From assembly GCA_023627715.1 (NCBI GenBank), contig JAMAHW010000021.1, positions 433,826-497,825 of the forward strand: a stretch of 64,000 nucleotides of DNA, given 5' to 3'. A program made the position numbers and the translations under genes. Below the pieces are notes generated by a model that was given only the letters and a program-made list of their open reading frames with translations, was not told where the DNA came from and made no database searches. Positions within the stretch are counted from its first letter, which is position 1; each line of letters opens with the position of its first letter. The DNA is from Periconia sp. R9002 (lineage: Eukaryota > Ascomycota > Dothideomycetes > Pleosporales > Periconiaceae). This document shows, piece after piece, positions 1 through 10,698 of this stretch.

Positions 1-252
1 CTCGCCATACTGTGAAGATGCCTCAGCCATAACTACTGACAATTTCAAGAAGGCATCTTTCAATTTTCTGTCCTCGTATAGCGCATCAATCGTCTCTGGC
101 GCGAGATATCTGTCGAGGGTGTTTGGTGATCGTATGTAACGGCCACTCGAGATCCATTCCGTGAACCATAAACCGAGCGCAATATAAAGAAGAAAAAGTA
201 AGGTGAGAATTGAAAAAGGCAGGTACCAGCCCGATTTTATTGAAGAAAACAT
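1..252 (-). CDS. 5' part of a membrane-anchored protein, running off the window
   Basis: An open frame of 84 codons starts at the ATG at 252 (reverse strand) and has no stop before the left edge, so this is the 5' end of a longer gene. Residues about 8-30 form one strongly hydrophobic segment (WYLPFSILTLLFLLYIALG), which suggests a signal anchor or signal peptide. A more polar, charged stretch follows (YLAPETIDALYEDRKLKDAF). I do not recognise the family. The start is chosen as the first ATG ahead of the hydrophobic segment. The rest of the gene lies outside the window, so function and introns cannot be judged. Confidence 0.55.
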   Translation of the reverse strand, partial: MFSSIKSGWYLPFSILTLLFLLYIALGLWFTEWISSGRYIRSPNTLDRYLAPETIDALYEDRKLKDAFLKLSVVMAEASSQYGE

Positions 253-3200
253 TATAAAAAGTATATGTTAGAGAAAGAAGGGAAACAATAAGGAATGAAA
301 TGCCACCTGTGGCAACAGATCACGACAATGAGGCGCGTTTCGCGGAGAGGATTCCTGAGTACTTGCCATTGAATCATATATCCTAGGAAGAGAGTCTGAG
401 TAGCCATGTAACTGAATGTTCGCAAAACATCCCGCGTGTCATGACCCTCGCGTGTGGTGCGGTGTTAAACTGAAACAGGCTTTAGTGGAGTAGTCGACTA
501 ACGTCCGCACCGATGCCTGCAATAGCTTGTGAATATATAACCGCTGGCGCTTAACACCTGAGCTCCAATAGATTTGGCACATTATCTAGCCTGTGATACA
601 ATAGTCTCAGCCCTTTCAAGTGCATCAGCATACCTTTACAGAAGAAGGACATATATCATCGCATAGCAACATCATTGCTCGTGGTATCGGCACAGGTCAT
701 GGAGCACTCTTTATATTCTCTTACTTTTGGTATAGATTATATTACTATGAAATATGGAAGTCACCATGTCCGCTCACTGGGAACATTGGAATGCAGAAGA
801 TGATCATTATTGATCTTGCATCGCACTCAAATGTCTTGTAGTTCCAAGAAAAGGAGAGTGATGATATTCAAGCCTTGTTATAGAGTAGCAACCTAATAAC
901 CGGAGGTTAACTGGTTGCTGACCTATCGTATTGAAGGAATTGCCGCTATCAGAAAACGCGATGGCCTTAAAGAGGCGAGTAGCGACGGGTAAGATCCACA
1001 TCCGGGACGTTTCCTAGCAGCTTCCGAATGCAGGTATTGTAGCGACGCGAGAGGAATGCCAAAAAAGGCTTGATTTGGTCCTAGTGACCCACGTTTCATG
1101 ATCCTCATCACTGCTGTGGGGCGCTAAACTAACGTGCAACAAGCCCTAGCTGGAAACTTTCTGAATTTCTTCTAGCCCGTCTCAAGTATGTGGCATCATT
1201 CTTATCATTTTTCTGCGCGATATACAGGGAGCTGATACGCTGGGTGGTGACAGCTTGGAAGTGGTAAAAAATTTGGCGAATTAAAGCTTTGCGATCTTCG
1301 CCCGTTGTACCGGATTCGTACCAAGTACACTATCTATTCGACCTGTACTACCTGGTTTGTCATCTCCCTGTATAATTCGAAAGGGGCTGAACGCGTCAGA
1401 TCTTGTGGAAGAAAGGCATATTTGTTTTTCCCTCCATTTGATCAATTAGGTAACATTGTATCCAGCCATCAATCTTTGCTTTTAGCGCCATCTTCGAATA
1501 TCTGGCCGTTGTCATGTATAATGTTCTCCGCCAACCAACAATCACTTTTTCATTTTGTAACCATGTAAGAAAGACCTGACTATTTGCCTTTTTATCTCGA
1601 GAATGTTAGCGTATTGCAAGCGTATAGCGACCTATAAATTGTGGGGGTTGGGGAAAACGCATCGTTCACCCTTCAACACCGACTCACTGTGCTTAAGTCA
1701 TCGGGCAAAACGCGTTCATGGTTCAGGATACGAAAAATCAAACGAAGTTCCGGTACAAGATTATCAAGTTTGTGCGCACAATATTTATCTACATAATTCT
1801 GCAAAACTCAACGGAAGTGATAGTTATTTGCTACCATGGGTCGCCAGTAAAATGACCACTACTCATATGCTGCTCAAAGTACTTTGAGATTATTGGTTCA
1901 AGCTTTATGCCAAAATGCAAGTCTTTACGGACTTCAATGATCCTTCAAAGTCATGTATTAGATGTTGGGTCCCCTGTTCCGTGGCATCTGTCCAATGTTG
2001 AGCTGCATGCTGTTTGTGAGGATAGCGCTGTGTCATTCCCGTGGTTATTGGGCGAGTGAACTTGCCGATACTTACGATAGATTTTGCAGCTATGCTAGCG
2101 GAGCTCTATAACAGAAAACCTGAGTCTGGTTGCTCAGTGTCTAACGAGCATGACACGACTTTCCCGAAGAGATTTATGGGCTTTGGTTGTGCCACGACTT
2201 AGCGTAGCAACTCATTCGTCGTCAGTGATGCAGTCAACTGCGGAACGGGTCACTATGCCGAGACTTGGTTCTTCAAAGATAGATCGAGATCGTAAGTTTG
2301 GCGGTAGGACGAGTATGTTGGAGTTAATGGAAACTCTATTAAAGCTTTGAAGGCGCAGAATTTTATGCATCAGCTACACATGTGTCTTGTTTTGATAGAC
2401 CCAAGAGCTACGCCCCGCAGAACACTGGCTGGCAAATTAGACACAACTTCATTGATGCCCAATCAGCTATCGCCTCGAGCAACACGAAGGAGAATTACAG
2501 ATAGATTACCATACGCTGCAAAGTCGATATCGATTGTAATTCTCATTAAATATCAGTTGATGCATTAATATAGTTCTTCTTTTTTTTGTATCAATACTGT
2601 CAACTGGTATCAATAATCGATTTTTCAGAAATCCCACAATGTGGTGGCAAGTGCTGCATTTAAACATAAAATGATTGATGTAAAGAGCGACACGACGACT
2701 GTTGATTGACTTCATATTCGCATTGTTCATGATCTATTGGATCAATATCATTGATATCCGAGGATAATTGATGAAATGAAGGAAAAGCGGATGGTTAGCT
2801 TTGGTATGTATGTAGCGCACGGCAGGATAGCATGTACCGGAGTTGAATGATCAATGATCTTATCGTACCGCAGTACTAAATGCTATTTTTGCCTAAGAGA
2901 AAAAAAAAGCATTTCTATAGAGAAGAGACATGAATTGATGGAACCACATGCAGAGAACGAGAAAGAGAAATCACGTGGTAGCATTTCCTTTCCACCTAGT
3001 CTCCATGCTGAACGTAAATTTAGCGTCATCGGCCAAACGTAGATCCGCTGCACAGACCAGGATCTAGACTCGAGTCAAAAGTGAACCACTCCTTCTGACC
3101 AAGCCTCTCACACTTCCCCAGCGATCTGGCCTGAAAAGTGCCTACGATTATTCTACGAAAACAATATTTGCATGAGCGGCAATCTCATGGATGGATGGCA

Positions 3201-3280
3201 ATGAGGGGGCGTAACATGGATGGAGAGCAACCATCCTCAAACTTGATCTGCAGCAGACTTACAACGTCACGGATATATTG
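253..3280. other. about 3 kb without a recognisable intact gene
   Basis: Both strands carry only short frames (up to about 95 codons) without domain motifs or plausible splice chains. The one stretch that reads like protein is the possible relic at 2026-2568, listed separately. The left end should contain the promoter of the partial gene at 1-252 and the right end that of the Zn2Cys6 regulator. No tRNA, terminal repeat or transposase motif was seen. Confidence 0.6.
2026..2568 (+). pseudogene. possible decayed coding relic with in-frame stops
   Basis: One frame stays protein-like over about 115 codons, interrupted only by TAG at 2200, TAA at 2294 and TAG at 2306. It reads ...LAELYNRKPESGCSVSNEHD..., then ...VNCGTGHYAETWFFKDRSRS and ...DEYVGVNGNSIKALKAQNF. 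All three stops are one C-to-T change from a glutamine codon, the change repeat-induced point mutation would make. A second frame (about 2343-2506) is also protein-like, so a frameshift is possible. I do not recognise the family, and chance is a real alternative. Confidence 0.25.
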
Positions 3281-4807
3281 ATGGCTCCACACACGCGAAC
3301 TCGTACAGGATGCTGGACCTGCCGAGAAGCAGGATATAAATGCGACGAGAAAAAACCATGCTGTGGCCGTTGTACCAGGCTGAAAATTACCTGTAAGGGG
3401 TATGCCCCCAAGTTCAAATGGCGAAATACAACATCTGTAGTGGGTCCTCCCCAAAGACGACGCAACAACGGCCGTGGGACGTCTGTTGACGAGGAATACG
3501 CCACAAGTCCAGCATCGGTGTCCAGCGTCTCTTCCGCGCCGGCTATAATGGATCCGCAACAAACAAACTCCCCGCATGAATGGACCTACGAGATTGTTTT
3601 ATCTCCAGGTTCGATGCCCGATTTGTTCCCTGATCTCTCGGCTCGAGATAAACGGTTAATGCATTACTGGAACGAGAATCTTTCTTCCCTGATATCGGTA
3701 GCACCTCGCCGCAGCTCCCCAGGTCCGTTTCAGTTACATTTGAATTCGATGTTGTACCACGCAGGCGCGCTCCGTTCCACTGTTCTTTCCATGGCAGCAA
3801 ATCATCTCGCCCTTACTTCTAACGATAGATCTTTGAAGATAGACGCATATCGGCACCAACAGAATGCGCTTTCCTTGTTGCAAAACCTTATCCAAGCGCC
3901 GGTTGAACATTGTGCTATGGAGCCGGCTCTCGCAACAGTGCTGATGATGCAAGTCTCTGCACGGCTTTTAGGTGACGAAAGTGCTGAGCCGCAGGTGGCG
4001 AATCATTTGGTCGGCGCGAAAGCCATGATTGCGAAAAGCGGGGGACTAGCTGCATGGAGGACTTCTTCTACTGCTCAATTTCTACTGGATCTCTTCGCCT
4101 ATCACGATATCCTCTCTTCGGTGTCACGTGGGGCGAGACCTCTCATCGACCACAGTGAAGGTTTCACCGCTATCGAAGGGGCCGCCAATATGCAGGGAAT
4201 AGCAGAGGTATTGCGTCTCGTCGCGCGGATCAGCGATATGCAAGCATCTGCAAAGGTATCTATCGACGACAACTCAAGCGATACCTTCAGCTTCGTGCGA
4301 CTCCAGACACAGGGAATGCTTGTCCAAAGAGCGCTAGAGGGTTTGGATTTTTCAGAATGCACCGATGGCGTGGAAGGCACAACCGACTCGATGGATATCC
4401 GACTTACAGCTGAAGCGTATCGGCACGCCGCCTTCATCTATCTCTATCGCGTCTGGCTTGGTTTCGGTGCTCCGAACCCGACAACCCTCTACCATGTCCA
4501 ACAATGCATCGCTTGTATTCAGCGTGTGAACATTAGCTCGCCACTTGTATCGTCGCACATTTGGCCCCTGTGGACGGCGGGGTGTGAGGCAATTGACCAG
4601 GAACAACGCGATTTTGTGAGAGAACGTTTCCAGGATATGTTTCGCACTAGGATGTTCGCGAGTTTGAAGAGGATCGTGCGGGATATTGAGGCGGTGTGGT
4701 TTTATAAAGATGCCGAGAATGTCGTTAGTGGACTTGATGGGATGGCGAAGGTTGACTGCATCCAAGTCATTCTTAGACGTTGCGGTCGAGAGGTTGATCT
4801 TGCTTGA
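3281..4807 (+). CDS. Zn2Cys6 fungal transcription factor with Fungal_trans_2-type domain
   Basis: A 508-residue nuclear regulator encoded without introns. Residues 11-38 hold a complete zinc binuclear cluster, C11-x2-C14-x6-C21-x6-C28-x2-C31-x6-C38, with the usual basic residues around it (TCREAGYKC, CTRLKITC). This domain binds DNA, commonly CGG half-sites. A serine-rich linker follows (about 50-90). The rest is helical, with the character of the Fungal_trans_2 (PF11951) regulatory region (HHQNALSLLQNLI, ATVLMMQVSARLLGD, LVGAKAMIAKSGGLAAW). The start is the ATG at 3281, ten residues before the first cysteine. Its neighbours downstream are a transporter and an amino acid oxidase-like enzyme, so it may control them; that is inference from position only. 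Confidence 0.9.
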   Translation: MAPHTRTRTGCWTCREAGYKCDEKKPCCGRCTRLKITCKGYAPKFKWRNTTSVVGPPQRRRNNGRGTSVDEEYATSPASVSSVSSAPAIMDPQQTNSPHEWTYEIVLSPGSMPDLFPDLSARDKRLMHYWNENLSSLISVAPRRSSPGPFQLHLNSMLYHAGALRSTVLSMAANHLALTSNDRSLKIDAYRHQQNALSLLQNLIQAPVEHCAMEPALATVLMMQVSARLLGDESAEPQVANHLVGAKAMIAKSGGLAAWRTSSTAQFLLDLFAYHDILSSVSRGARPLIDHSEGFTAIEGAANMQGIAEVLRLVARISDMQASAKVSIDDNSSDTFSFVRLQTQGMLVQRALEGLDFSECTDGVEGTTDSMDIRLTAEAYRHAAFIYLYRVWLGFGAPNPTTLYHVQQCIACIQRVNISSPLVSSHIWPLWTAGCEAIDQEQRDFVRERFQDMFRTRMFASLKRIVRDIEAVWFYKDAENVVSGLDGMAKVDCIQVILRRCGREVDLA

Positions 4808-5089
4808 GGCGTGGCTGAGAGGAAATGTGGGGGTCACAAGACATCGACTACCTACATCAACGGCGCCAAATCTCACGGTCCGAAGATCACTCGAATATCT
4901 GTTTTATCTGCAAACACGCATTGTTCTTACGAAGCTCACCAAGATTTCAATTTGATGCACTCACTCGCATATGCGGAAATGAAATTCATCATTGAAAAAT
5001 CCTACATGAATGGCCATCACAAGCAACATCTTCAAGATTTCGCAATTGGAAATAGAATGTTCTCAACATGCTTCTCAGAACATGACAAA

Positions 5090-6719
5090 TCAAACACCCT
5101 TGATCGTGACTTCCTCCGTCATCATACCCTTCTCGTTCGCCCTAGCTTGCTCTTCGGCAATCTCATCCGCAGGAATACGATCTGGTGTCTGGTTCACCAA
5201 CATGAGCATGGGCAGGACGGCAACAGCCATGAGACCGAACGTCACGCAGCTAAAAACACACTTATTAGCAGATGATCAAATACCAGGAAATTGAAAAGAC
5301 GACTTACAATCCAATCAAAGGACTGGTTTTGATCTGAGTATTCATGCCATACGAAATTGCCTGTCCAACAGCCTCCAAACAGCGGAAGGCAGCACCGTTG
5401 CGAACGTTGGACTGCGCGTCGGTCGCAAACGACGACAAGAGCCAGTACATGTAGGACTGCGAGAGCGGGCCGGTCGTCTGGACAAAGAAGTAGGGCAGGA
5501 AGGATGTTGCATACAAGCCCTCATCCCAATCGATTTTGCCTGGGTTATGCGCGTTGAATCGAGCCTGCATGACGATGGACCAGATGTAAACGCCGAGATT
5601 GAGCACAACAACCATGAAGAGACCATACTGTGCGCGGCGGCGCTGGCTCACACCCTTCATATCGAGGATAAAACCGAGCCCGAAGCATCCAACGATGCAG
5701 AAGAACGGGGAAATGAGCGAGGACAGGGCACGAGCGCGCACGGAGAAGTAGGTCCCGAGATACGTCGACCATGTGCCGCTGTAGAAGAACGACCAGATGG
5801 CCCAAAACGCAGATAGCAGGATGAGCTTGGACGTCATGGTGACCTTGATGCGCTTGAACTCCTGCTTCGTAGACAACGTCTCGGACACCACAATCTTCGT
5901 CCCATCGGACCTGACGACATTCTCCAGCGGCGAAATCAGGAACGCGAATGGCAGCGCCAGACACTCGATGATCAAAAACGCAATGTACGTGTCGGGTGTG
6001 ACACCTCCAGTCACTCCTTTGACATGATTCTTGGACAAATTGATAGCGCCACCGACCAGTTGCCCGAGATTCCGCGATACGATCCACAGCGCGAGATACT
6101 TGCCGCGAGCCCCGGACGGCGCGAGCGACATGATACTTCCCGACTCGGCCACGTACCAACACCCGGTCCCGATACCCGTCACGAACCCGCCGAATATGAG
6201 GTACCATTGCGTGCCGAACATGGAGTTGCAGTAGTAGGAGGAACCCCGAATGGGGAACGATGCGGCGCCGATGACGAGAGCCCATTTGGTGCCGAGTTTG
6301 TTGACGATGGGGGCACCACACATACAAACTACGAAACACGGTCAGCAACTTGTCCAATTCATCAGTGGTGTAGGTGGTCATGACATACCGATCGCCAACA
6401 TGGCATAATTAACCGCCGTAGCGATATTCGAAGTCTGCGGCGTGGCCAAACCACCTCCACCGAGCCCAGCAATCGCATCCGCCATGGCAGGACCGCAGAA
6501 TGCTTGAACACTGAGCAGCATCATCTGCGTCAGACTGTGTTGGTACACGCGCTTCCACAAGGGCGTGTTCTTGGCGTAGGCGTCCATGTCGACCAGGTGG
6601 CTGTTGTTGTCTGCATACTGAGGGGGTGGAGGGTTCATGGGGTCGTTGCCCTTGGTACGCAACGCATCGTCGTTACCGCCGGCGTGGGTGTTGGGCGGAG
6701 CGGCGTCGAAGTCGGCCAT
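5090..6719 (-). CDS. UNC-93-like (DUF895) major facilitator membrane protein, three exons
   Basis: Exons are 6719-6389, 6328-5308 and 5249-5090, giving 503 residues. The two introns have GTATGT...TAG and GTAAGT...TAG ends, and joining them keeps one frame throughout. A polar, proline-rich N-terminus of about 60 residues precedes 10-12 hydrophobic segments (for example MMLLSVQAFCGPAMADAIAG, WALVIGAASFPI, LILLSAFWAIWSFFYSG). The protein matches the fungal UNC-93/DUF895 branch of the MFS fold; substrates of this branch are mostly unknown. The short last exon encodes the final hydrophobic segment (VTFGLMAVAVLPMLMLV) and an acidic tail. It is transcribed away from the flavoenzyme gene at 7726 and shares a promoter region with it, so uptake of the enzyme's substrate is possible but unproven. 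Confidence 0.85.
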
Positions 6720-7725
6720 AGTATCAGGTCGGCAAAAGAAAGAAATCACGAAGAAGCCAGGGAACCTGAGAACTGTCCTCTGAATAGATAAAAATACGTT
6801 CAAGTACTGGCACACGACCACCTCTTTATATACCTCTCCTCAAGACGTTTTATCCCAAAGATAATACCCGTGACCGGGCGCGCTGCCATATCATTGGCTA
6901 TCCCCGCCATCCCATCCATCATCGTTAGAACCCTAGCTTATCTGCGGGTACGCAAATGCGCCAGACCCGGTTCCCCAGGCGTGGGTCTGATTGATAGGGA
7001 ATTTGCGGAGAGAGACAGAAGAGTATGGAGAAGAACCCAAACCAACCCTCCCCTGTGGAGCCCTATTTTCGCGAATTGATAGACATGAATCGACTAAGCC
7101 GCAAAAGGCAATTATAGCAGTCGGGGCAAAGGCTAGCCTAGTTGGGAGTGTGTGAAAGGTGGGGACTTGGCACGTGGGTGAAGCTCTCCACGGAGCTAAA
7201 GAGGGACATTCGGAGGGGATGCCGGACATTAACAAGATTGTCGTCGTGTGTGTGCCCTGCCCGTATCTTTTGTTACGCACGCGATTATCTATCTATCTCG
7301 TTTCTCCTCGTTCGAATTAAGCCGTGGGATATTTTGGTGATTAGCCAAAGCTTTTCTGATCGATTTGGCACGCTAGGCCCTGGAGGGAAAACATAGCAGT
7401 CGTTTTCTAAACGCGCGCTAGTGGAAGATATCGACGTGATATAGTTGGCTAGGTCCTCGCGGAACTATTATTCACAATATTCGATAAAGCTCTCCGATTC
7501 CTCGGAGAGAGTTGACAGGCCGCCTTGATCGTAAAAGGCTGTCGTGCCAGACTGAGGTGGCGTGTTCGACAGCCTAGCGTGCGTCTCGGAACACAACTAG
7601 TACTTAAAGCTACCCCAAGGCAGATATCAATTGATTGTGCGAAGTAGTACCTATCATAGCAATAAACGGACCACCGACACACACACACACGTACTGATAT
7701 CTGTACTTTATCCCTTTCGTTCGAC
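6720..7725. promoter_or_regulatory. shared divergent promoter with several GATA-factor motifs
   Basis: This 1-kb gap separates the divergent starts of the transporter (6719) and the flavoenzyme (7726). HGATAR sites, bound by AreA/NIT2 nitrogen regulators, occur at about 6786-6791, 6858-6863, 6938-6943 (reverse), 7285-7298 (three overlapping TATCT units, reverse) and 7482-7487. A TATA element for the transporter lies at 6824-6832. A CA repeat at about 7677-7690 sits in the flavoenzyme leader. The motifs are read directly; their use is inferred. Confidence 0.5.
6824..6832 (-). promoter_or_regulatory. TATA element of the UNC-93-like gene
   Basis: On the reverse strand the sequence reads TATATAAAG about 105 bases before the transporter ATG, a usual distance for a fungal TATA box with a short leader. 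Confidence 0.5.
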
Positions 7726-9260
7726 ATGGCTACATCTGTGCGCGCCAGCACAAGGGTCATTGTCGTAGGAGGCGGTGGCACCATTGGCTCGTCCACAGCG
7801 CTGCACCTTGTTCGTGCTGGCTACACACCGTCCAACATCACCGTCTTGGATACGTATCCGTTTCCATCGGCGCAGTCTGCTGGAAATGATTTGAACAAGA
7901 TTATGGGCGTTCGGATACGTAATCCGGTGGATAAGCAGTTGAGTCTCGAGGCGAGAGATATGTGGAGAAACGATGAACTATTTAAACCTTTCTTCCACAA
8001 CGTTGGCAGGGTGAGTTGTAGTCCTAGTAAGGGGAGATGAAGTTGTGACGAACTGACTGTTCATGGTAGTTGGACTGTGCACATACGGAGCATGGCATTC
8101 GCGAGTTGAAACAAGCATATCAAGCGCTGCTCGATGCTAAAGAGGGACTCGAGACAACGACCGAGTGGTTGGACAATGAAGATGAGATATTGAAAGAAAT
8201 GCCGCTCTTGAGCAGAGATCAAATTAAGGTAAGCGGCCGTTTGTTATTTAACATGGTCGGCCATCTGCTGACCAAAGCGACAGGGCTGGAAAGCAGTTTT
8301 CAGCAAGGACGGAGGATGGCTAGCAGCTGCAAAGGCCATCAACGCAATCGGCGAAGAATGTAAACGCAAAGGCGTAAAGTTCGCTTTCGGCGGGTAAGTG
8401 AAACTGTTTTGCTTCTTCTTCCATTTTGAATGGAGGGAACGAAACAACGCTCTCCTAATAACTGGGGCTAATGCAATTTGTCCCCCAGTGCCGGATCTTT
8501 CAAGCAGCCAATCTTCGCCACAGATGGCACAACATGCATCGGCGTCGAAACAACCGATGGCTCAAAGTACTACGCCGACAAGGTGGTTCTTGCAGCTGGA
8601 GCATGGAGCCCGGCTCTCGTGGATCTCGAAAACCAATGCGTCTCCAAAGCGTGGGTATACGGCCACATCCAACTCACGCCTGATGAAGCCGCGGAATTCA
8701 AAGACCGCCCTGTCGTGTATAACGGCGATATCGGCTTCTTTTTTGAGCCCAATGAATCTGGCATCATCAAGATCTGCGATGAGTTCCCAGGCTTCACCCG
8801 CTTCAAGGAGCACCGCCCCTTCGGCGCGTCACAAGCGAAGAAAATCTCAGTCCCGCGGTCAGCAGCTAAGCATCCCAGTGATACAATCCCAGATGCAAGC
8901 GACAAGAGCATCAAAAGGGCGATTGGGACATTCATGCCCCAATTTAAAGAACGTGAGGTGTTTAATAGGCATTTGTGCTGGTGCACGGATACGTGTGATG
9001 CGGCCTTGTTGGTGTGCGAACATCCACGGTGGAAAAACTTTGTTCTGGCGACAGGAGATAGCGGACACACATTCAAACTTCTTCCCAGCATCGGAAAACA
9101 TGTGGTCGAATTGCTGGAAGGGACTTTGGCTGATGATCTAAAACATGCTTGGAGGTGGAGGCCCGGCGGTGATGCCTTGAAGAGTAGGAGAGCGGCACCG
9201 GCGAAAGACTTGAGTGAATTCCCTGGCTGGAGGCATGATGAACCTAAAGCGAAGTTGTAG
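7726..9260 (+). CDS. FAD-dependent fructosyl amino acid oxidase-like enzyme (DAO fold), four exons
   Basis: Exons 7726-8010, 8070-8228, 8284-8393 and 8489-9260 join in frame to 441 residues, the usual size for fungal fructosyl amino acid oxidases (amadoriases) and sarcosine oxidase relatives. Residues about 10-22 form the FAD-binding Rossmann motif (VIVVGGGGTIGSST). A DAO-type motif KVVLAAGAWSP follows the middle. Near the C-terminus are CWCTDT (C348, C350), in the place of the cysteine that carries FAD covalently in this family, and GDSGHTFKLLPSIGKHVVELLEG-type residues (G374-H378 onward). Such enzymes oxidise N-alkylated amino acids or Amadori compounds and release peroxide. There is no C-terminal peroxisomal signal of the SKL type (it ends PKAKL, one variant that could act weakly). 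Substrate cannot be read from sequence. Confidence 0.88.
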
Positions 9261-9575
9261 GATATGTGGAGACACTTGAGCCATTTACATAGAACTCTTC
9301 TGATCATTTTGCAAGCGCAAACGAACAGAATCACCAGCCCCCACTGGAATAATTCTTGTCTGGAGAGAGATCTTGCAAGAGATCGTACGAGGGCATTTTT
9401 TAAGCAGGCAAGAAATGCCACTGTGTAGTCAACGAGTTGGCCTGCATTCGTCTGCGCGCTTGTATAACTCATCTGTTTGGCCGGCGAGAAGCCATGCGTA
9501 GATTTCGGAAACGACCGCGGACTGTAATATTATGGGACATATGCAAATATATGCACGGTCTTGTGCTCGCTCTCA
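9261..9575. other. convergent 3' spacer
   Basis: A 315-base gap between the 3' ends of the flavoenzyme and the next reverse-strand gene. It should hold both polyadenylation regions; no other structure was seen. Confidence 0.5.
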
Positions 9576-10322
9576 TTACTCGTTTGGAGGCCGGTAGATC
9601 GCACTGTTGCGCTGAGAGTCTTGAGAAATTACTGGCGGTATATCCACTACGCTAGTTCTCCTCGAGTGATGGGCACTTTTGCTCAGCGGCTCCGTGGCAG
9701 TACTGAGCGGACGTAGCGATGGCTGGATGGGGAAGTATTCGTCGCCCTCTCCCGGCGTGGTAGGCCGTGAGGGAGTCCTGGTTCGAGTCTGAAAAGGACT
9801 CATCCGAGTAACCTCGGGGCTCCAGCTCCAACGATCCTCGCCTGTGTGTCTCCTCTGGTGTCGTCTGGGTGTTGCAATGGGAAGCTCGAGCCGCTTGTTC
9901 AGACCCATCCATAATGCCTCTTCCTCCTCTCCATCGTAGAACCTCCAACCACCGACACCTTCGTAATCGCGGGTGACGTCGTATGTTCCGAGCAGCGACG
10001 CTGAGGAGCCGCTCTTAGTTTGAATTCGACCGGGTGGCACCACGGTTTCTAAAGAGGAAGAGCTACTGCGGCGGCGTCGGACACGTGGCGGAGAGGGCGT
10101 GGCTGGAGTTGCATGACGTTTACGAAATGGCTTGGGACTCTCGGGGAAGACGTATGCGTGTAGGAGGGCTATTCCGAGCTCAAAGTAGACAACAGAGACG
10201 CGAACAGCGAGCAGCGAGAAGGCGACAGTAGTTGTAACACATGCGAAAACGGCGAGGGGAACGGATACAAGCAGGAGGAACGGTGGGCCAAATAAATGGA
10301 GCGGTTTAGGCAAGATACTCAT
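9576..10322 (-). CDS. uncharacterised protein with N-terminal membrane segments and a disordered tail
   Basis: A 248-residue frame from the ATG at 10322. Residues about 7-60 are hydrophobic (LFGPPFLLLVSVPLAVFACV, FSLLAVRVSVVYFELGIALL), enough for one or two membrane passes. The remaining 190 residues are polar, rich in Ser, Pro, Arg and Thr, with an RRRRSSSSS stretch and a conserved-looking core (TRDYEGVGGWRFYDGEEEEALW). The pattern suggests a small fungal membrane protein with a cytosolic, probably phosphorylated tail. I do not recognise a named family. The frame is intact, uses ordinary codons, and lies convergent to the flavoenzyme gene. Confidence 0.7.
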   Translation of the reverse strand: MSILPKPLHLFGPPFLLLVSVPLAVFACVTTTVAFSLLAVRVSVVYFELGIALLHAYVFPESPKPFRKRHATPATPSPPRVRRRRSSSSSLETVVPPGRIQTKSGSSASLLGTYDVTRDYEGVGGWRFYDGEEEEALWMGLNKRLELPIATPRRHQRRHTGEDRWSWSPEVTRMSPFQTRTRTPSRPTTPGEGDEYFPIQPSLRPLSTATEPLSKSAHHSRRTSVVDIPPVISQDSQRNSAIYRPPNE

Positions 10323-10698
10323 TGCGTTGAGCGACAATTGTGTTAATTGAATTTGCGATAGATCACTTCCGGAGGTGTCGCGTTGAGCACATGTGAAACG
10401 TTGCGGGGCAAGTGACGGAGATGGTTCGGATCAAGATAGTTCCTTCCCGGACATCTCGACCGTCATCTTTACTACATAGTTAGTCTTTCTTTGTTTGTTC
10501 TGTACATCGCACTCTACCTTTGTAAGATGATGACGAGTTAGTATTCTCCAGGTAAGTAGACAGCACCATTTCGCCATTTTATCTACACTCTTATAATTGA
10601 TGCCGTATTTAGGAGAGTAAGGAGTTTTCCCGAGCGTGGATCAATACTACAGGATCTTTTTTGCTGCAAACGGCATCCAGTTCTTCTCAGGTATACAA
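10323..10698. other. spacer without a gene
   Basis: A 376-base gap between two reverse-strand genes: the promoter of the gene ending at 9576 and the 3' end of the next. Nothing else is recognisable. Confidence 0.5.

Noticed and set aside
5545..6381. 278-codon reverse frame rich in Arg and His
   Set aside because: It overlaps exon 2 of the transporter in another frame, with a composition unlike a real protein.
8570..9472. 300-codon frame on the reverse strand
   Set aside because: It lies opposite exon 4 of the flavoenzyme, has no domain, and arises from the codon pattern of the true gene.
9776..9800. GGTTCGAGTC, like a tRNA B box
   Set aside because: It lies within a coding region and no cloverleaf can be formed around it.
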